64,000 nt of DNA. It comes from Marinilabilia salmonicolor JCM 21150 (GTDB lineage Bacteria > Bacteroidota > Bacteroidia > Bacteroidales > Marinilabiliaceae). Numbering within the stretch: the stretch's first letter is position 1; each line of letters starts with the position of its first letter. The stretch spans positions 62,001-126,000 of the forward strand of contig NZ_AJKI01000021.1 in the NCBI RefSeq assembly GCF_000259075.1, given 5' to 3'. Positions 7,988 to 16,866 of this stretch are shown here, one piece after another. The notes beneath the pieces were generated by a model. It was not told the DNA's origin, did not search any database, and saw only the letters and a program-made list of their open reading frames with translations. A program made the translations under genes and the position numbers.

Positions 7988-8560
7988 CTACAAATATTTC
8001 ACTTTATAATATTCGTTATTGTGCCATTCCAGACAAATCACATCTCCATAATCAATATGCATGGCAAATATCTTCCGGGGAGATGCTTCCAGCAGGTGAG
8101 CCAGTAGTGCCCGGAGCAATCCGGCATGGGTGACCACCATAACATTGGTATGTCCGGTATTTACCAATTCATTCAAAAAAGCAATAACCCACCGCTGCAC
8201 ATCAAAAAAATTCTCTCCCCCATGAATTTTACAATTGATAAAATCCTGCCCCCACTGATCCTGCTCCTCTTCAGGAATATCGGTCCAGGGTACCATTTCC
8301 CAACGACCAAAATTGATCTCACGAATGCGTTCGGAAGTCACTACCATGGCATCCTGCATTAATGCCTCAGCCAGCATGGTACAGCGCGATAACGGACTGG
8401 AGTAGCAGATGTCAACGCTCATACCATTAAGTTTAGTCCGGGCTTTTGCGACTGCTTTCTCTAAAGATTCGACAGAAGGTTTTACATCTGAATTTCCGTA
8501 ACAAACCCCCGGAGGAGCTTCTGTTTTTGGGTGTCTGATAAAATAGATATTCTTTGGCAT
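7988..8560 (-). CDS. cobC: Alpha-ribazole-5'-phosphate phosphatase (histidine phosphatase family)
   Basis: The protein dephosphorylates alpha-ribazole phosphate (or the cobalamin phosphate) in nucleotide loop assembly. The phosphohistidine motif is YFIRHPKTEAP (His about residue 9), a variant of RHGET; YSSPLSRC, REINFGRWE and VVTHAGLLRALLAH give the remaining catalytic arginine, acid and second histidine. Length 190 is normal. General phosphoglycerate-mutase-like phosphatases look similar, but the position between cobS and cobU supports CobC. Start ATG at 8560. Confidence 0.88.
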   Translation of the reverse strand: MPKNIYFIRHPKTEAPPGVCYGNSDVKPSVESLEKAVAKARTKLNGMSVDICYSSPLSRCTMLAEALMQDAMVVTSERIREINFGRWEMVPWTDIPEEEQDQWGQDFINCKIHGGENFFDVQRWVIAFLNELVNTGHTNVMVVTHAGLLRALLAHLLEASPRKIFAMHIDYGDVICLEWHNNEYYKVKYL

Positions 8561-8651
8561 AAAAATGAGATATGAGATGTATAGATACTAGATAAATAGC
8601 ATTGAGTCTAACCAACTTTTGCGTCTCAATTATTCAAATTAAATGTTCCTC

Positions 8652-9407
8652 TTATGATCCAATCAGCATAAGTAGAAAAGCAATTACCAATACTTCATTA
8701 ACCTGCTGTACAGCCCCCAGACAATCGCCGGTATAGCCGCCAATTCGTTTTTGAAACCATTTTCCTGACAACAGAGAAAACACAGTGACAATGGGGATCG
8801 TCACCAGCACCCACCAGGATTCAAACAACAACAGCGGGGAAAATCCCAGTACAGTAGCCCAGAAAAACCGGATCCAGGAAATTGGATGACTTGTATCACG
8901 TGATTTGGACTCTCCGGTTGGTCGGGCATAACTCCAACCCATAGATATTATCAGGGTTGACCAGCGACTCAACACATGAGAAGTAATCAAAATAACAGGT
9001 ATCCACAAGGCATTTATTTCTATTAGCAAAGCGATTTTGAGAACAATCAAAAGCACTACTCCTATTAGCGCATAGGCTCCAACACGCGAATCTTTCATTA
9101 TCTTCAATCGCTGGTCTTTACTATATCCCCCACCGAAAGCGTCACAAACGTCCGCAAAGCCGTCCTCATGAAAAGCTCCGGTCACCAATACGCTGGCTCC
9201 CATCGAGACAATGACAGCCACTGATTGTGGCAAATAAAGATTGGTCAGCCAAAAGACAAGAGCTCCCAAACCTCCCACAATAAAGCCAATCATGGGAAAC
9301 CAGGTTAAAGCCAATTGTTGATTCTCTTTTCTATACTCAACTTTAAACGGCAAAGGCAGTCGGGTGAAGTAGAGAATTGAGGAAAACAAGATATTTAATT
9401 CACGCAT
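8652..9407 (-). CDS. cobS: Adenosylcobinamide-GDP ribazoletransferase (cobalamin synthase)
   Basis: This inner-membrane enzyme joins adenosylcobinamide-GDP and alpha-ribazole to give adenosylcobalamin. The hallmark motif is FHEDGFADVCDAFGGGYSKD; several hydrophobic helices follow (YALIGVVLLIVLKIALLIEI, WALVTIPIV-like stretches) and the end has GYTGDCLGAVQQVNEV. I place the start at the ATG at 9407 (MRELNILFSSILYFTRLPLP), giving 251 residues, the usual size. A longer frame reaches 9578, but its upstream part is the translation of a heptanucleotide repeat (APCSM-type peptides) and the end of cobT. Confidence 0.92.
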   Translation of the reverse strand: MRELNILFSSILYFTRLPLPFKVEYRKENQQLALTWFPMIGFIVGGLGALVFWLTNLYLPQSVAVIVSMGASVLVTGAFHEDGFADVCDAFGGGYSKDQRLKIMKDSRVGAYALIGVVLLIVLKIALLIEINALWIPVILITSHVLSRWSTLIISMGWSYARPTGESKSRDTSHPISWIRFFWATVLGFSPLLLFESWWVLVTIPIVTVFSLLSGKWFQKRIGGYTGDCLGAVQQVNEVLVIAFLLMLIGS

Positions 9408-9445
9408 AATGATTTCATGATAAAAAAATGAAAGTATCGAAATGA

Positions 9446-9514
9446 GCATAGAACATGGAGCATGGGGCTTGGAAAAGGGCAAAAGTATTGACTCTCCATG
9501 CTCCGCGCCCCATT
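9446..9514. repeat. Heptanucleotide-type repeat hairpin between cobT and cobS
   Basis: Left arm GCATAGAACATGGAGCATGG (9446) and right arm CTCTCCATGCTCCGCGCCCC (9492) contain complementary CATGGAGCATGG and CCATGCTCC blocks made of 7-base units. It ends three bases before the cobT stop codon (TGA at 9517-9519). Confidence 0.65.
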
Positions 9515-9516
9515 CA

Positions 9517-10596
9517 TCAATATTCAGGTACAATATTTCCGGTCTGATCAACCACATTATATACCTTGGCTTCACCAAAAGAAGTCATCTCATTAAGCAT
9601 AGCCACACTTCCCTGAATGATTGGATAGGCAATTGCAGAGCCTGTTCCCTCACCTAAGCGGAGATCGAGATTTAGCAATGGCCGGCCCGTTAGGTATTCA
9701 AGCATTTTCACATGTCCGTGTTCTTTGGAACAATGTGAAAAAACAGCGTAATCCCGAACAGTGGGACAAATTTCACGAGCTGCCAAAAATGCCGATGTGG
9801 TGATGAAACCATCCACAATAATAAGCATACGACGTTGAGCCGCTTCCAGCATTCCTCCCACCATAGTGGCAATTTCTAATCCGCCAAAAGTCGCAAGGTT
9901 CTCTTCTGGGCTCTCAGAGATGCCATGCTTTTCAATGGCACAACGTAAAACATTCGCCTTGCTATCAACCCCTTTCTGATCAAGACCACATCCGGGACCG
10001 GTACATTCCTCTACTGCCAATCCGGTATAAACGGACAACAACGCAGTAGCCGGAGATGAATTGCCAATGCCCATTTCTCCAAAACCAACAACATTACTTC
10101 CTTTCTCGGCAAACAAAGCCACCACATCACGGCCATTTTGAATTGCCTGGTCACACTCTTCAGTTGTCATAGCAGGTTCGTTCAAAAAATTCCGGGATGC
10201 TTTACGCACTTTTTTATCAATTAAGCGCGGATGCACTTCAAAATCGTGATCAACACCGGCATCAACCACATACAAATCGAAACCATACTGTTTGCAGAAT
10301 AATCCGATACCTCCGCCACCATTGACAAAGTTACTGACCTGCTGCCATGTAATTTCAGTAGGCACCGGGCTCACACCTTCCTCGGTTATTCCATGGTCTG
10401 ATGCCACAGTCAGCATCACCGGTGATTCCAATTCAGGTTTGGTGGTTTGCTGAATAAGGCCAATTTGTAAGGCCAGCTCTTCCAGATATCCCAAGGATCC
10501 AACAGGCTTGGTTTTCTGATCGAGGTTGTGTTGAAGAAGTTTTCTCAGCTCACCATTTTCGATGGGCTGAATGCTTAGGTTTTTGAGTGAATTCAT
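9517..10596 (-). CDS. cobT: Nicotinate-nucleotide-dimethylbenzimidazole phosphoribosyltransferase
   Basis: CobT makes alpha-ribazole phosphate from nicotinate mononucleotide and the lower-ligand base. Family motifs seen are DQKTKPVGSLGYLEELA, VASDHGITEEGVSPVP, FVNGGGGIGLFCKQ, GFGEMGIGNSSPATALL and LDLRLGEGTGSAIAYPI; the glutamate in LGEGTGSA corresponds to the catalytic base. Length 359 is typical. It starts four bases after the cbiB stop, and a repeat hairpin separates it from cobS. Confidence 0.95.
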   Translation of the reverse strand: MNSLKNLSIQPIENGELRKLLQHNLDQKTKPVGSLGYLEELALQIGLIQQTTKPELESPVMLTVASDHGITEEGVSPVPTEITWQQVSNFVNGGGGIGLFCKQYGFDLYVVDAGVDHDFEVHPRLIDKKVRKASRNFLNEPAMTTEECDQAIQNGRDVVALFAEKGSNVVGFGEMGIGNSSPATALLSVYTGLAVEECTGPGCGLDQKGVDSKANVLRCAIEKHGISESPEENLATFGGLEIATMVGGMLEAAQRRMLIIVDGFITTSAFLAAREICPTVRDYAVFSHCSKEHGHVKMLEYLTGRPLLNLDLRLGEGTGSAIAYPIIQGSVAMLNEMTSFGEAKVYNVVDQTGNIVPEY

Positions 10597-10600
10597 AAAA

Positions 10601-11605
10601 TTATTGTTTTAGAGTAAAAACGAAACTGGTGAAATCAGAAATTTGAAATGCTGTATTTCTTACTCCACAAGGCAAATCAGTGATAATCAGGATCGAAATA
10701 ATCAAGACAATCATCAGGATTTCCACTCCCCTGTTGATTTTAATTGTTTTTTTTAGATCCGGCATAGTTATTTCTCTCTTATTGCTTCCAATTTTAGGTT
10801 TGGAAACCACCTCTCCAAAATAATCATGATCGCCCCCAAATTGGACATTAAGAATCCCGGCCAGAGCAGCTTCCGGATAGCCGGCATTGGGGCTGTTATG
10901 CGATCTCCCAAACCGAAAAATGAACTGAAAAGCCCTGTATCTCATTCCACAGAATGCCATTAAAAGTGCTGTAATTCTCGCCGGAAGGTAATTAGCAATA
11001 TCATCCAATCGGGCAGCAAATTTCCCAAACTGTTCATATCTTTCATTTTTGTAGCCAATCATTGAATCCAGTGTATTGATCATCTTATAAGCCATCATAC
11101 CCGGAACCCCGAAAATGGCCAGCCAAAATAGAGGAGCCACAACTCCATCACTGAGGTTTTCGGCCAATGTTTCAAGGGTGGCAGTTTTAATTTCATGACT
11201 ACTCAGGTTTTTGGTGTCACGCCCAACAATCCGCCCAACCTGTCGCCGCCCTTCTTCCATACCAATCTGCAACTTTTCGAAAACGGATTCCCCTTCACGA
11301 ATAAGAGTGGTACCGGCCAAACCCGAAAAGATAAAGACCATTTGGAAAAAGACTTCCAGCCAGAGATTTATCTGACCCAATAGAAAAAAGACCCAATAAA
11401 AAAAGAAAAACACACCGGTGACCAAGACGACCGTCACCACCATTCCACGTACAAAATTGCCTCTTCCCCGGTTACATTTCTTCTCAAAAAATGCAATAAG
11501 TTTTCCAAATACAACGACCGGATGTGGCATCCGGGAAGGATCCCCCAGAATACGGTCGAGTATCCAGGCAAAAAACAAAACCGGTATAAGCAAATTCAAC
11601 TCCAT
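10601..11605 (-). CDS. cbiB: Adenosylcobinamide-phosphate synthase (aminopropanol attachment)
   Basis: CbiB is an integral membrane protein that attaches (R)-1-amino-2-propanol phosphate to adenosylcobyric acid. The sequence has DRILGDPSRMPHPVVVFGK near the N terminus, a very hydrophobic segment at about residues 50-95, and NLSDGVVAPLFWLAIFGVPG, YKMINTLDSMIGYKNERY and DDIANYLPARITAL, all family signatures. Length 334. The gene overlaps the 3' end of cobD by ten bases, and both products act in aminopropanol handling, so translational coupling is likely. Confidence 0.94.
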   Translation of the reverse strand: MELNLLIPVLFFAWILDRILGDPSRMPHPVVVFGKLIAFFEKKCNRGRGNFVRGMVVTVVLVTGVFFFFYWVFFLLGQINLWLEVFFQMVFIFSGLAGTTLIREGESVFEKLQIGMEEGRRQVGRIVGRDTKNLSSHEIKTATLETLAENLSDGVVAPLFWLAIFGVPGMMAYKMINTLDSMIGYKNERYEQFGKFAARLDDIANYLPARITALLMAFCGMRYRAFQFIFRFGRSHNSPNAGYPEAALAGILNVQFGGDHDYFGEVVSKPKIGSNKREITMPDLKKTIKINRGVEILMIVLIISILIITDLPCGVRNTAFQISDFTSFVFTLKQ

Positions 11606-12606
11606 TCTTTGAGTGCTTCAATTAATTGATTGTTTTCTTTGGGCGATTGCACCGAAACCCTGAAATAATTTTCTGACAGGCCTCTAAAATTGGATGCATC
11701 CCTTATCAAAAAGCCATTATTGTGAGCAAGATGTTTTTTCATTACAGCTGCTGACAAAGGAGCCTCGACTAAAAAGAATGTAGTTGAAGAAGACTCCACC
11801 CTAAACCCTTCTATATCATTTATTGCATCTTGAAATCGTCGTGATTCCTGAAGATATCCGGTCACTTCCTGCTTATCGTGAACAAGATTGCTAAAACAAA
11901 AACGTCCTGCTTCCAGTGCCAACACATTAATTCTCCAGGGCATCACTTGTCGTTGCAGTCCATCAATTGTTGATGGAGCTGCCAAAAGATACCCCAGCCG
12001 GAGCCCGGGAATCGCAAATATTTTAGTTAACGACTTCACAATGATTAGATTTCTGTGTTCCGGCAAACTGGGTTCGAGTGATATATCACAGTTCAGAAAA
12101 TTGGTGTAGGCCTCATCCACCACAAAAATAACATTGGGGTTATCCTCAATTTTTTTCACCAACTTATCCTGGTCATAAATGCGCCCGTCCGGGTTGTTGG
12201 GATTACATATCCAGACCAAATCTATCCCCGAAAAATCAACATTTCCGAATGTTGTGTGGTGAAAAAACTCCATCCGGTGATTGTACTTACGACAGGCATC
12301 CTCGTACTCCGAAAAGGAAGGGTAAAAAATTAATGATCGTTTCCCCTGAAATAGCTCCGCAATCAAATAAAAAGCTTCAACAGCCCCATTGGTGATCATT
12401 ACACTATCGGCAGGCAAATAATTCTGCTGCTCTATCTGACGAGCCAGGTTTTCACCCAATGGATCGGGATAACGTTCAATACATTTCATACAGGAACACA
12501 GGTGATTTTTCAGCGCGGTATCGATACCCGCCGGAATAATATTCGAACTGAAATTGATCCGTATAACCGGAAAATCATATATGTCGTCACCGTGGCCTCT
12601 AATCAT
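11596..12606 (-). CDS. cobD: L-threonine-O-3-phosphate decarboxylase (PLP-dependent)
   Basis: CobD decarboxylates threonine phosphate to aminopropanol phosphate, the linker used by CbiB. The fold is aminotransferase class I/II, like HisC: NGAVEAFYLIAELF, CNPNNPDG, FVVDEAYTNF and the PLP lysine region VKSLTKIFAIPGLRLGYL. A histidinol-phosphate aminotransferase would look similar, but the FSSNIIPAG start and the position between cbiP and cbiB decide for CobD. It overlaps cbiP by four bases and cbiB by ten. Length 336. Confidence 0.92.
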   Translation of the reverse strand: MIRGHGDDIYDFPVIRINFSSNIIPAGIDTALKNHLCSCMKCIERYPDPLGENLARQIEQQNYLPADSVMITNGAVEAFYLIAELFQGKRSLIFYPSFSEYEDACRKYNHRMEFFHHTTFGNVDFSGIDLVWICNPNNPDGRIYDQDKLVKKIEDNPNVIFVVDEAYTNFLNCDISLEPSLPEHRNLIIVKSLTKIFAIPGLRLGYLLAAPSTIDGLQRQVMPWRINVLALEAGRFCFSNLVHDKQEVTGYLQESRRFQDAINDIEGFRVESSSTTFFLVEAPLSAAVMKKHLAHNNGFLIRDASNFRGLSENYFRVSVQSPKENNQLIEALKEWS

Positions 12607-14072
12607 TCTGCCAATACTTTATAAATCATATCCATATCCACATTTTTGCGAAGATGGTCGGCCAGCAGGTCGTACTGATTTTGTTTAAACTCATCATAAC
12701 TAATTGAGGAGGTGACAGCTTGCGCATAAGGAGCCAGCAAATCTTCTATCACCACAGGATTATCAAGGATTCCGTGCATATAGGTTCCCCATATATTAGT
12801 ATTTATCCGGCAGCCCTCTGTACCTCCATTCTCCAAATGGTTTAATGGCTCCACACCCTGGCGATTGGTTTGTCCCATGTGGATTTCATAACCCACACAA
12901 GGCTCCTCAAAATCCTTGAAATAAAAAGAAGTTCGAGCGGTGGATTTCTCCGATTCGAGGATGGTCGTCACAGGTATGATATTCAGCCCCGGAACTGCAT
13001 CCACATGTCCTTCCACATGTCCGGGATCTTCAATACGAGCCCCCATCATCTGGTAGCCACCACAAATACCAATCACTGTTTTTCCGACTCTTGACTGGCG
13101 GACAATTTCGGCTGCCACGCCATTTCGACGCAGTTCAATCAAATCAGCAATGGTACTTTTAGATCCGGGCAAAATGATGATTTCTGCTTTCCTGATTTCT
13201 TCCGTATTATTGGTATAATATAAATTTACTCTTTCATCCTGCTCCAAAGGACTAAAATCGGTAAAATTGGACAATCGCCTCAGATGAATCACCGCCACAT
13301 TGACCCTATTATCGATGGCAAAAGTCGCTTTTCGCTCCAACGAAACTGAGTCTTCCTCTTCAATACTAATGTGAGTAAATGCCGGAATAATCCCGAGTAC
13401 GGGAATACCTGTGAGTTCTTCGATAATTCTCTTCCCCTCATCGAACAGAGAAATATCGCCCCTGAATTTATTAATGATAATTCCTTTAATACATTCACGT
13501 TCCAGGGGCTCCAATAACTGAATGGAGCCATAAACACTGGCAAAAACCCCTCCCCGCTCAATGTCAGCCACCAGTAACGTGGCCGCTTCAGCAGTAACAG
13601 CCATCCGCATATTCACAATATCATTTTTCTTCAGGTTAAGCTCGGCAATGCTTCCCGCACCTTCGATTACCACAGGATTGTAAGATTTATGCAGCCGTCT
13701 AAACGCACCTATTACCTCCCCAAACAACTGGTCTTTTATCTCTCCCCTAAAATAACTACCTGCAGAATAATTCCCCAATACCTTTCCTTTTACAATCACC
13801 TGAGATTGCTTATCCGACCCGGGTTTAAGCAACACGGGATTCATATCGGTATGACAATCCAACCTGCATGCCTCTGCCTGAACTGCCTGGGCGCGACCTA
13901 TTTCGCCCCCGGTTGCCGTTACGTAGCTATTGAGCGACATATTCTGTGCTTTAAAAGGAGCCGGACGATATCCATCCTGCAGAAAGATGCGGCAAAAACC
14001 GGCAGCCAGCACACTCTTGCCTACATCGGAACCGGTACCGACAATCATCAGAGGATGTTTCAATTTTTTCAT
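12603..14072 (-). CDS. cbiP: Cobyric acid synthase
   Basis: This glutamine amidotransferase adds amides at positions b, d, e and g of adenosylcobyrinate a,c-diamide. Motifs are the P-loop GTGSDVGKSVLAAGF (residues ~12-26), APFKAQNMSLNSYVT, VIEGAGSIAELNL, LPGSKSTIADL, the glutaminase nucleophile VIGICGGYQMMG and the late histidine GTYMHGILDN. Length 489 is normal. A 635-bp gap full of repeats separates it from btuC upstream, so it may be the first gene of a second transcription unit. Confidence 0.95.
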   Translation of the reverse strand: MKKLKHPLMIVGTGSDVGKSVLAAGFCRIFLQDGYRPAPFKAQNMSLNSYVTATGGEIGRAQAVQAEACRLDCHTDMNPVLLKPGSDKQSQVIVKGKVLGNYSAGSYFRGEIKDQLFGEVIGAFRRLHKSYNPVVIEGAGSIAELNLKKNDIVNMRMAVTAEAATLLVADIERGGVFASVYGSIQLLEPLERECIKGIIINKFRGDISLFDEGKRIIEELTGIPVLGIIPAFTHISIEEEDSVSLERKATFAIDNRVNVAVIHLRRLSNFTDFSPLEQDERVNLYYTNNTEEIRKAEIIILPGSKSTIADLIELRRNGVAAEIVRQSRVGKTVIGICGGYQMMGARIEDPGHVEGHVDAVPGLNIIPVTTILESEKSTARTSFYFKDFEEPCVGYEIHMGQTNRQGVEPLNHLENGGTEGCRINTNIWGTYMHGILDNPVVIEDLLAPYAQAVTSSISYDEFKQNQYDLLADHLRKNVDMDMIYKVLAE

Positions 14073-14229
14073 TTCTATTTTATTTACAATACTCCGTTAT
14101 CCCGAAATTTCGAAATTGCAATGCACTGAAATTCAATTACTTAAAAATCATAGTTTTTATCGCCTAAAACACAGAATATCAGCGTTATATGAATTGTCTT
14201 AAATCAATAGGGTCCTAAACATTTTCCAA

Positions 14230-14550
14230 AAGGGATTTCATCCCTTAAACCCTGAATTACTTTTTTGTCTTGATACAAAAAAGTAATCAAAAAACTTATT
14301 TCATGATTATTGCTACGCTCGACAATATTCAAGCAAGCTTGATATTGTTCTCACTAAACGCAATAATTCAAGACTTAACCAGCTTTCACTCTAAAAACTA
14401 CGGTTCTTCCATCGAAATCGTCTAAACTCATCTCACTTGCTGCGCGCGTGAGATTCAAACAAAGACGATTTTTCGATGAAACAACCTTGTTTTTAGGCTT
14501 ACCTGCCAAGGTCGGCACCCAACAAGCCCGACAGCTCTTTTAAAAAATTA
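14230..14550. repeat. Hairpin-rich repeat-like block between btuC and cbiP
   Basis: The 14073-14707 gap has no gene. It holds a hairpin AAGGGAT-TTC-ATCCCTT (14230-14246), then a perfect 13-bp stem ATTACTTTTTTGT / ACAAAAAAGTAAT with a 6-base loop (14256-14287). Next come an imperfect palindrome around CAATATTCAAGCAAGCTTGA (about 14323) and a GC-rich stretch ending near CCCGACAGC (about 14535). The TTTTTTGT-CTTGAT-ACAAAAAA hairpin is like the one inside R1 copies. Only one copy of the remainder is in the window, so dispersal is inferred. Confidence 0.5.
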
Positions 14551-14654
14551 TTTTGGACAGGGTTGATTTTACATCTAAAAGTCTAACGATCGACTGTCAT
14601 TTAAACGCAAATAAACAATAGCCAGAGATAATCATCACCTCTTTTAATTCTCTT

Positions 14655-14712
14655 TGCCCCGTGCCCCATGCTCCATGTACTATGTTCCATGCACTATGCC
14701 CGATGCACTATT
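14655..14712. repeat. Heptanucleotide tandem repeat at the 3' end of btuC
   Basis: About eight 7-base units read GTGCCCC, ATGCTCC, ATGTACT, ATGTTCC, ATGCACT, ATGCCCG, ATGCACT. The TAG stop of btuC (14708-14710) is in the last unit. Confidence 0.75.
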
Positions 14713-15751
14713 CTTTATTTCTCTTCCCCTTCCATATCACCCATATAACCACGGGAGCTCCCACAAATGCAGTTACCGAATTAATGGGCAATTCCTGCTC
14801 CAATCCCGGGAGCCGGGCTACCAAATTACAAAGCAATGCTATTGCGCCACCAATAACAGCAGCATTAATGACCAGATGATAATGATTGGCTGTCCGTGAT
14901 AAAAGTTTGGCCAGATGCGGCACTGCCACTCCGATAAAAATAACAGGACCACAAAAAGAGGTTACCAAAGCAGTTAAAAAACCGGCCGTGATAATGACCC
15001 CAAATCGGGCCCTTTTCAATTGCAATCCCAAATTAATGGCATATCTGTCACCCAGTGACAGAAGATTCAAGGACTTGCTCAAAGCCAGTGACGAAACGGA
15101 TAAAACAATCGTCACCAGACTAAATATCCAGGCTTTTTCGGCTGACATCCGACTAAAACTACCCAGGCCCCAAATCACATAATTGTGAACATCTTCTTCA
15201 GTGCTGTAAAATTTCAACAGCCCCACCAACGAAGAAGACAAATACCCAATCATCACTCCGATAATCAGCACACTGAGTGTTCCTCCGATGCGACCGGAAA
15301 TAAAAAGAATTAAAAAAAGCACAAGGCCAGCCCCCAAAAATGAAGAAAGTATTACTGCAAAATCCCCCCACACCCCAAGACTGTAAAACGAAAAACCTAA
15401 GACCTGACCGGAGAACAGCATTACAAATGCCACCCCCAGACTGGCACCAGATGATATCCCTAACACGGAAGGACCCGCCAGCGGGTTCTTAAAAAGGGTT
15501 TGCATCAATAATCCTGCAACACCCAGGGCCATTCCGGCTCCTACCGACACCAAGGTTTGTGGTAAGCGGGTTTTGATTACAATATTTTCAAAAATAACAT
15601 TGCTGGTTTCCCCGGTAAAAAGAAGAGTGACCACTTCTGATAAGGGAATATGAACCGACCCCAAAGCCACATTTAAGACCATAAGAATGGCTGTCAGCAA
15701 AAGTGCTGCCACTAAAACAATGGTGACTCGTTTACTCCCTTTTCCAATCAT
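14708..15751 (-). CDS. btuC: Corrinoid ABC transporter permease (FecCD/BtuC family)
   Basis: The 347-residue product is a polytopic inner-membrane protein with about ten hydrophobic segments. It carries the FecCD-family signature AGLLMQTLFKNPLAGPSVLG followed by ISSGASLGVAFVM, and FCGPVIFIGVAVPHLAKLL near the end. With BtuF it should import corrinoids from the periplasm. The ATG at 15751 overlaps the btuF stop (ATGA-type overlap), so they are coupled. No ATPase gene (btuD) lies next to it in this window. Iron-siderophore permeases are the main alternative; the riboswitch and neighbours favour B12. The stop lies in a heptanucleotide repeat. Confidence 0.87.
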   Translation of the reverse strand: MIGKGSKRVTIVLVAALLLTAILMVLNVALGSVHIPLSEVVTLLFTGETSNVIFENIVIKTRLPQTLVSVGAGMALGVAGLLMQTLFKNPLAGPSVLGISSGASLGVAFVMLFSGQVLGFSFYSLGVWGDFAVILSSFLGAGLVLFLILFISGRIGGTLSVLIIGVMIGYLSSSLVGLLKFYSTEEDVHNYVIWGLGSFSRMSAEKAWIFSLVTIVLSVSSLALSKSLNLLSLGDRYAINLGLQLKRARFGVIITAGFLTALVTSFCGPVIFIGVAVPHLAKLLSRTANHYHLVINAAVIGGAIALLCNLVARLPGLEQELPINSVTAFVGAPVVIWVIWKGKRNKE

Positions 15752-16866
15752 TTCAGTCTTTCATAAAAAAACGGTTCATAAGCCGGTAAGATCTCCCGAT
15801 GAAAAAAATGGATGTAATCGGCCAAAAGCACATCCGGTTTCACGGCAGATTGCTCATAATATGGTTTCTCCCGAATATTGCACAACAAAACATTTCTCTC
15901 CCTAACGGCTTTAAAATCAGCATACCTGCCATCCTGCTGCAAGAACTCATAAAGTGTTAGTCCTGTTTTTTCGGGATGAACCAGGCGCCAGAAATCAGCA
16001 TTATGCGCCTTTCTGTAAATGGTCTCAAAATCTACCGGATAAGCCCCCTGTTCATCATCATTAATGACATAATCAGCACCGGCATCACGAAACAGACGAG
16101 CATAGAAACTATCTCCCCCCGGGACATACCACGATCCGGAACGCATCTTCCCGGAAAAAACTGTTGGCCGATGCTCAACTCCGGCCATCTCTGTTTTTAG
16201 TTCGCAATAGCGTCTGGCAATCTTATTGAAAATCGTATCTGCCTTTGCCTCCTGCCCTACAAAAAGAGCCATCATCTTCAACCATTCAGATCGTCCAAGC
16301 GGAGTCATTTCATTATAAGCAGCCATCGGAACAAGCGGAATTCCCATATTTCTTAAAACATCGAACCCACCAGCTTTAAACGGTGACACAAAAATCACAT
16401 CAGGATCCAAAGCTGCCAATACTTCCAGGTTAAAATTCCCTTCCTTTCCGATTTGTTTAACCTTACCTTCAGCCACCCGAGCATTCATCTCTTCATGAAA
16501 AAGATAGCGGCTGCTGTTAATGGCAACAATATCATCGATATCGTCCAGCGCAAAGAAATAAGCCAACTGGGTGGATGACACACAGACAATCTTTTTGCAG
16601 GGCACCCTAATTGCATTTTCTATGCCGACCGCATCAATGCTGTCTTTAACCAAGGTAAACCTGCGGGCCGACTGTTCAGAGTGATGCTCATCGATAAAAA
16701 CTGTCAGTAAATGCCGGTCTCCCTGTTTTTGTAACGTGAACTCCCGGGCATACTTTAGCTCCACGTCTTGTATCTTTTCCGAGGCTGAGTTTTCTTTTTC
16801 CTGCTGAACACCACAGCTCTGAAACAAAATTACCAGCAACACCAGACTCAAAAATTTACAACTCAT
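15748..16866 (-). CDS. btuF: Corrinoid-binding lipoprotein, BtuF-like (ABC substrate-binding)
   Basis: The N terminus MSCKFLSLVLLVILFQSCGV is a lipoprotein signal with the cysteine at residue 18, so the mature protein is lipid-anchored. The rest (372 residues) has the TroA/BtuF-type fold pattern: a first lobe with RVPCKKIVCVSSTQLAYFF, LAALDPDVIFVSPF and MGIPLVPMAAYNE, and a second lobe with PTVFSGKMRSGSWYVPGGDS and ARLFRDAGADYV. It overlaps cbiK by 11 bases upstream and btuC by four downstream. Siderophore-binding proteins share this fold, so the ligand is inferred from context. Confidence 0.85.
   Translation of the reverse strand: MSCKFLSLVLLVILFQSCGVQQEKENSASEKIQDVELKYAREFTLQKQGDRHLLTVFIDEHHSEQSARRFTLVKDSIDAVGIENAIRVPCKKIVCVSSTQLAYFFALDDIDDIVAINSSRYLFHEEMNARVAEGKVKQIGKEGNFNLEVLAALDPDVIFVSPFKAGGFDVLRNMGIPLVPMAAYNEMTPLGRSEWLKMMALFVGQEAKADTIFNKIARRYCELKTEMAGVEHRPTVFSGKMRSGSWYVPGGDSFYARLFRDAGADYVINDDEQGAYPVDFETIYRKAHNADFWRLVHPEKTGLTLYEFLQQDGRYADFKAVRERNVLLCNIREKPYYEQSAVKPDVLLADYIHFFHREILPAYEPFFYERLK

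Noticed and set aside
9408-9578. Longer N terminus for CobS starting at 9578
   Set aside because: The added residues are a translation of the heptanucleotide repeat and the end of cobT; the family start is at MRELNILF.
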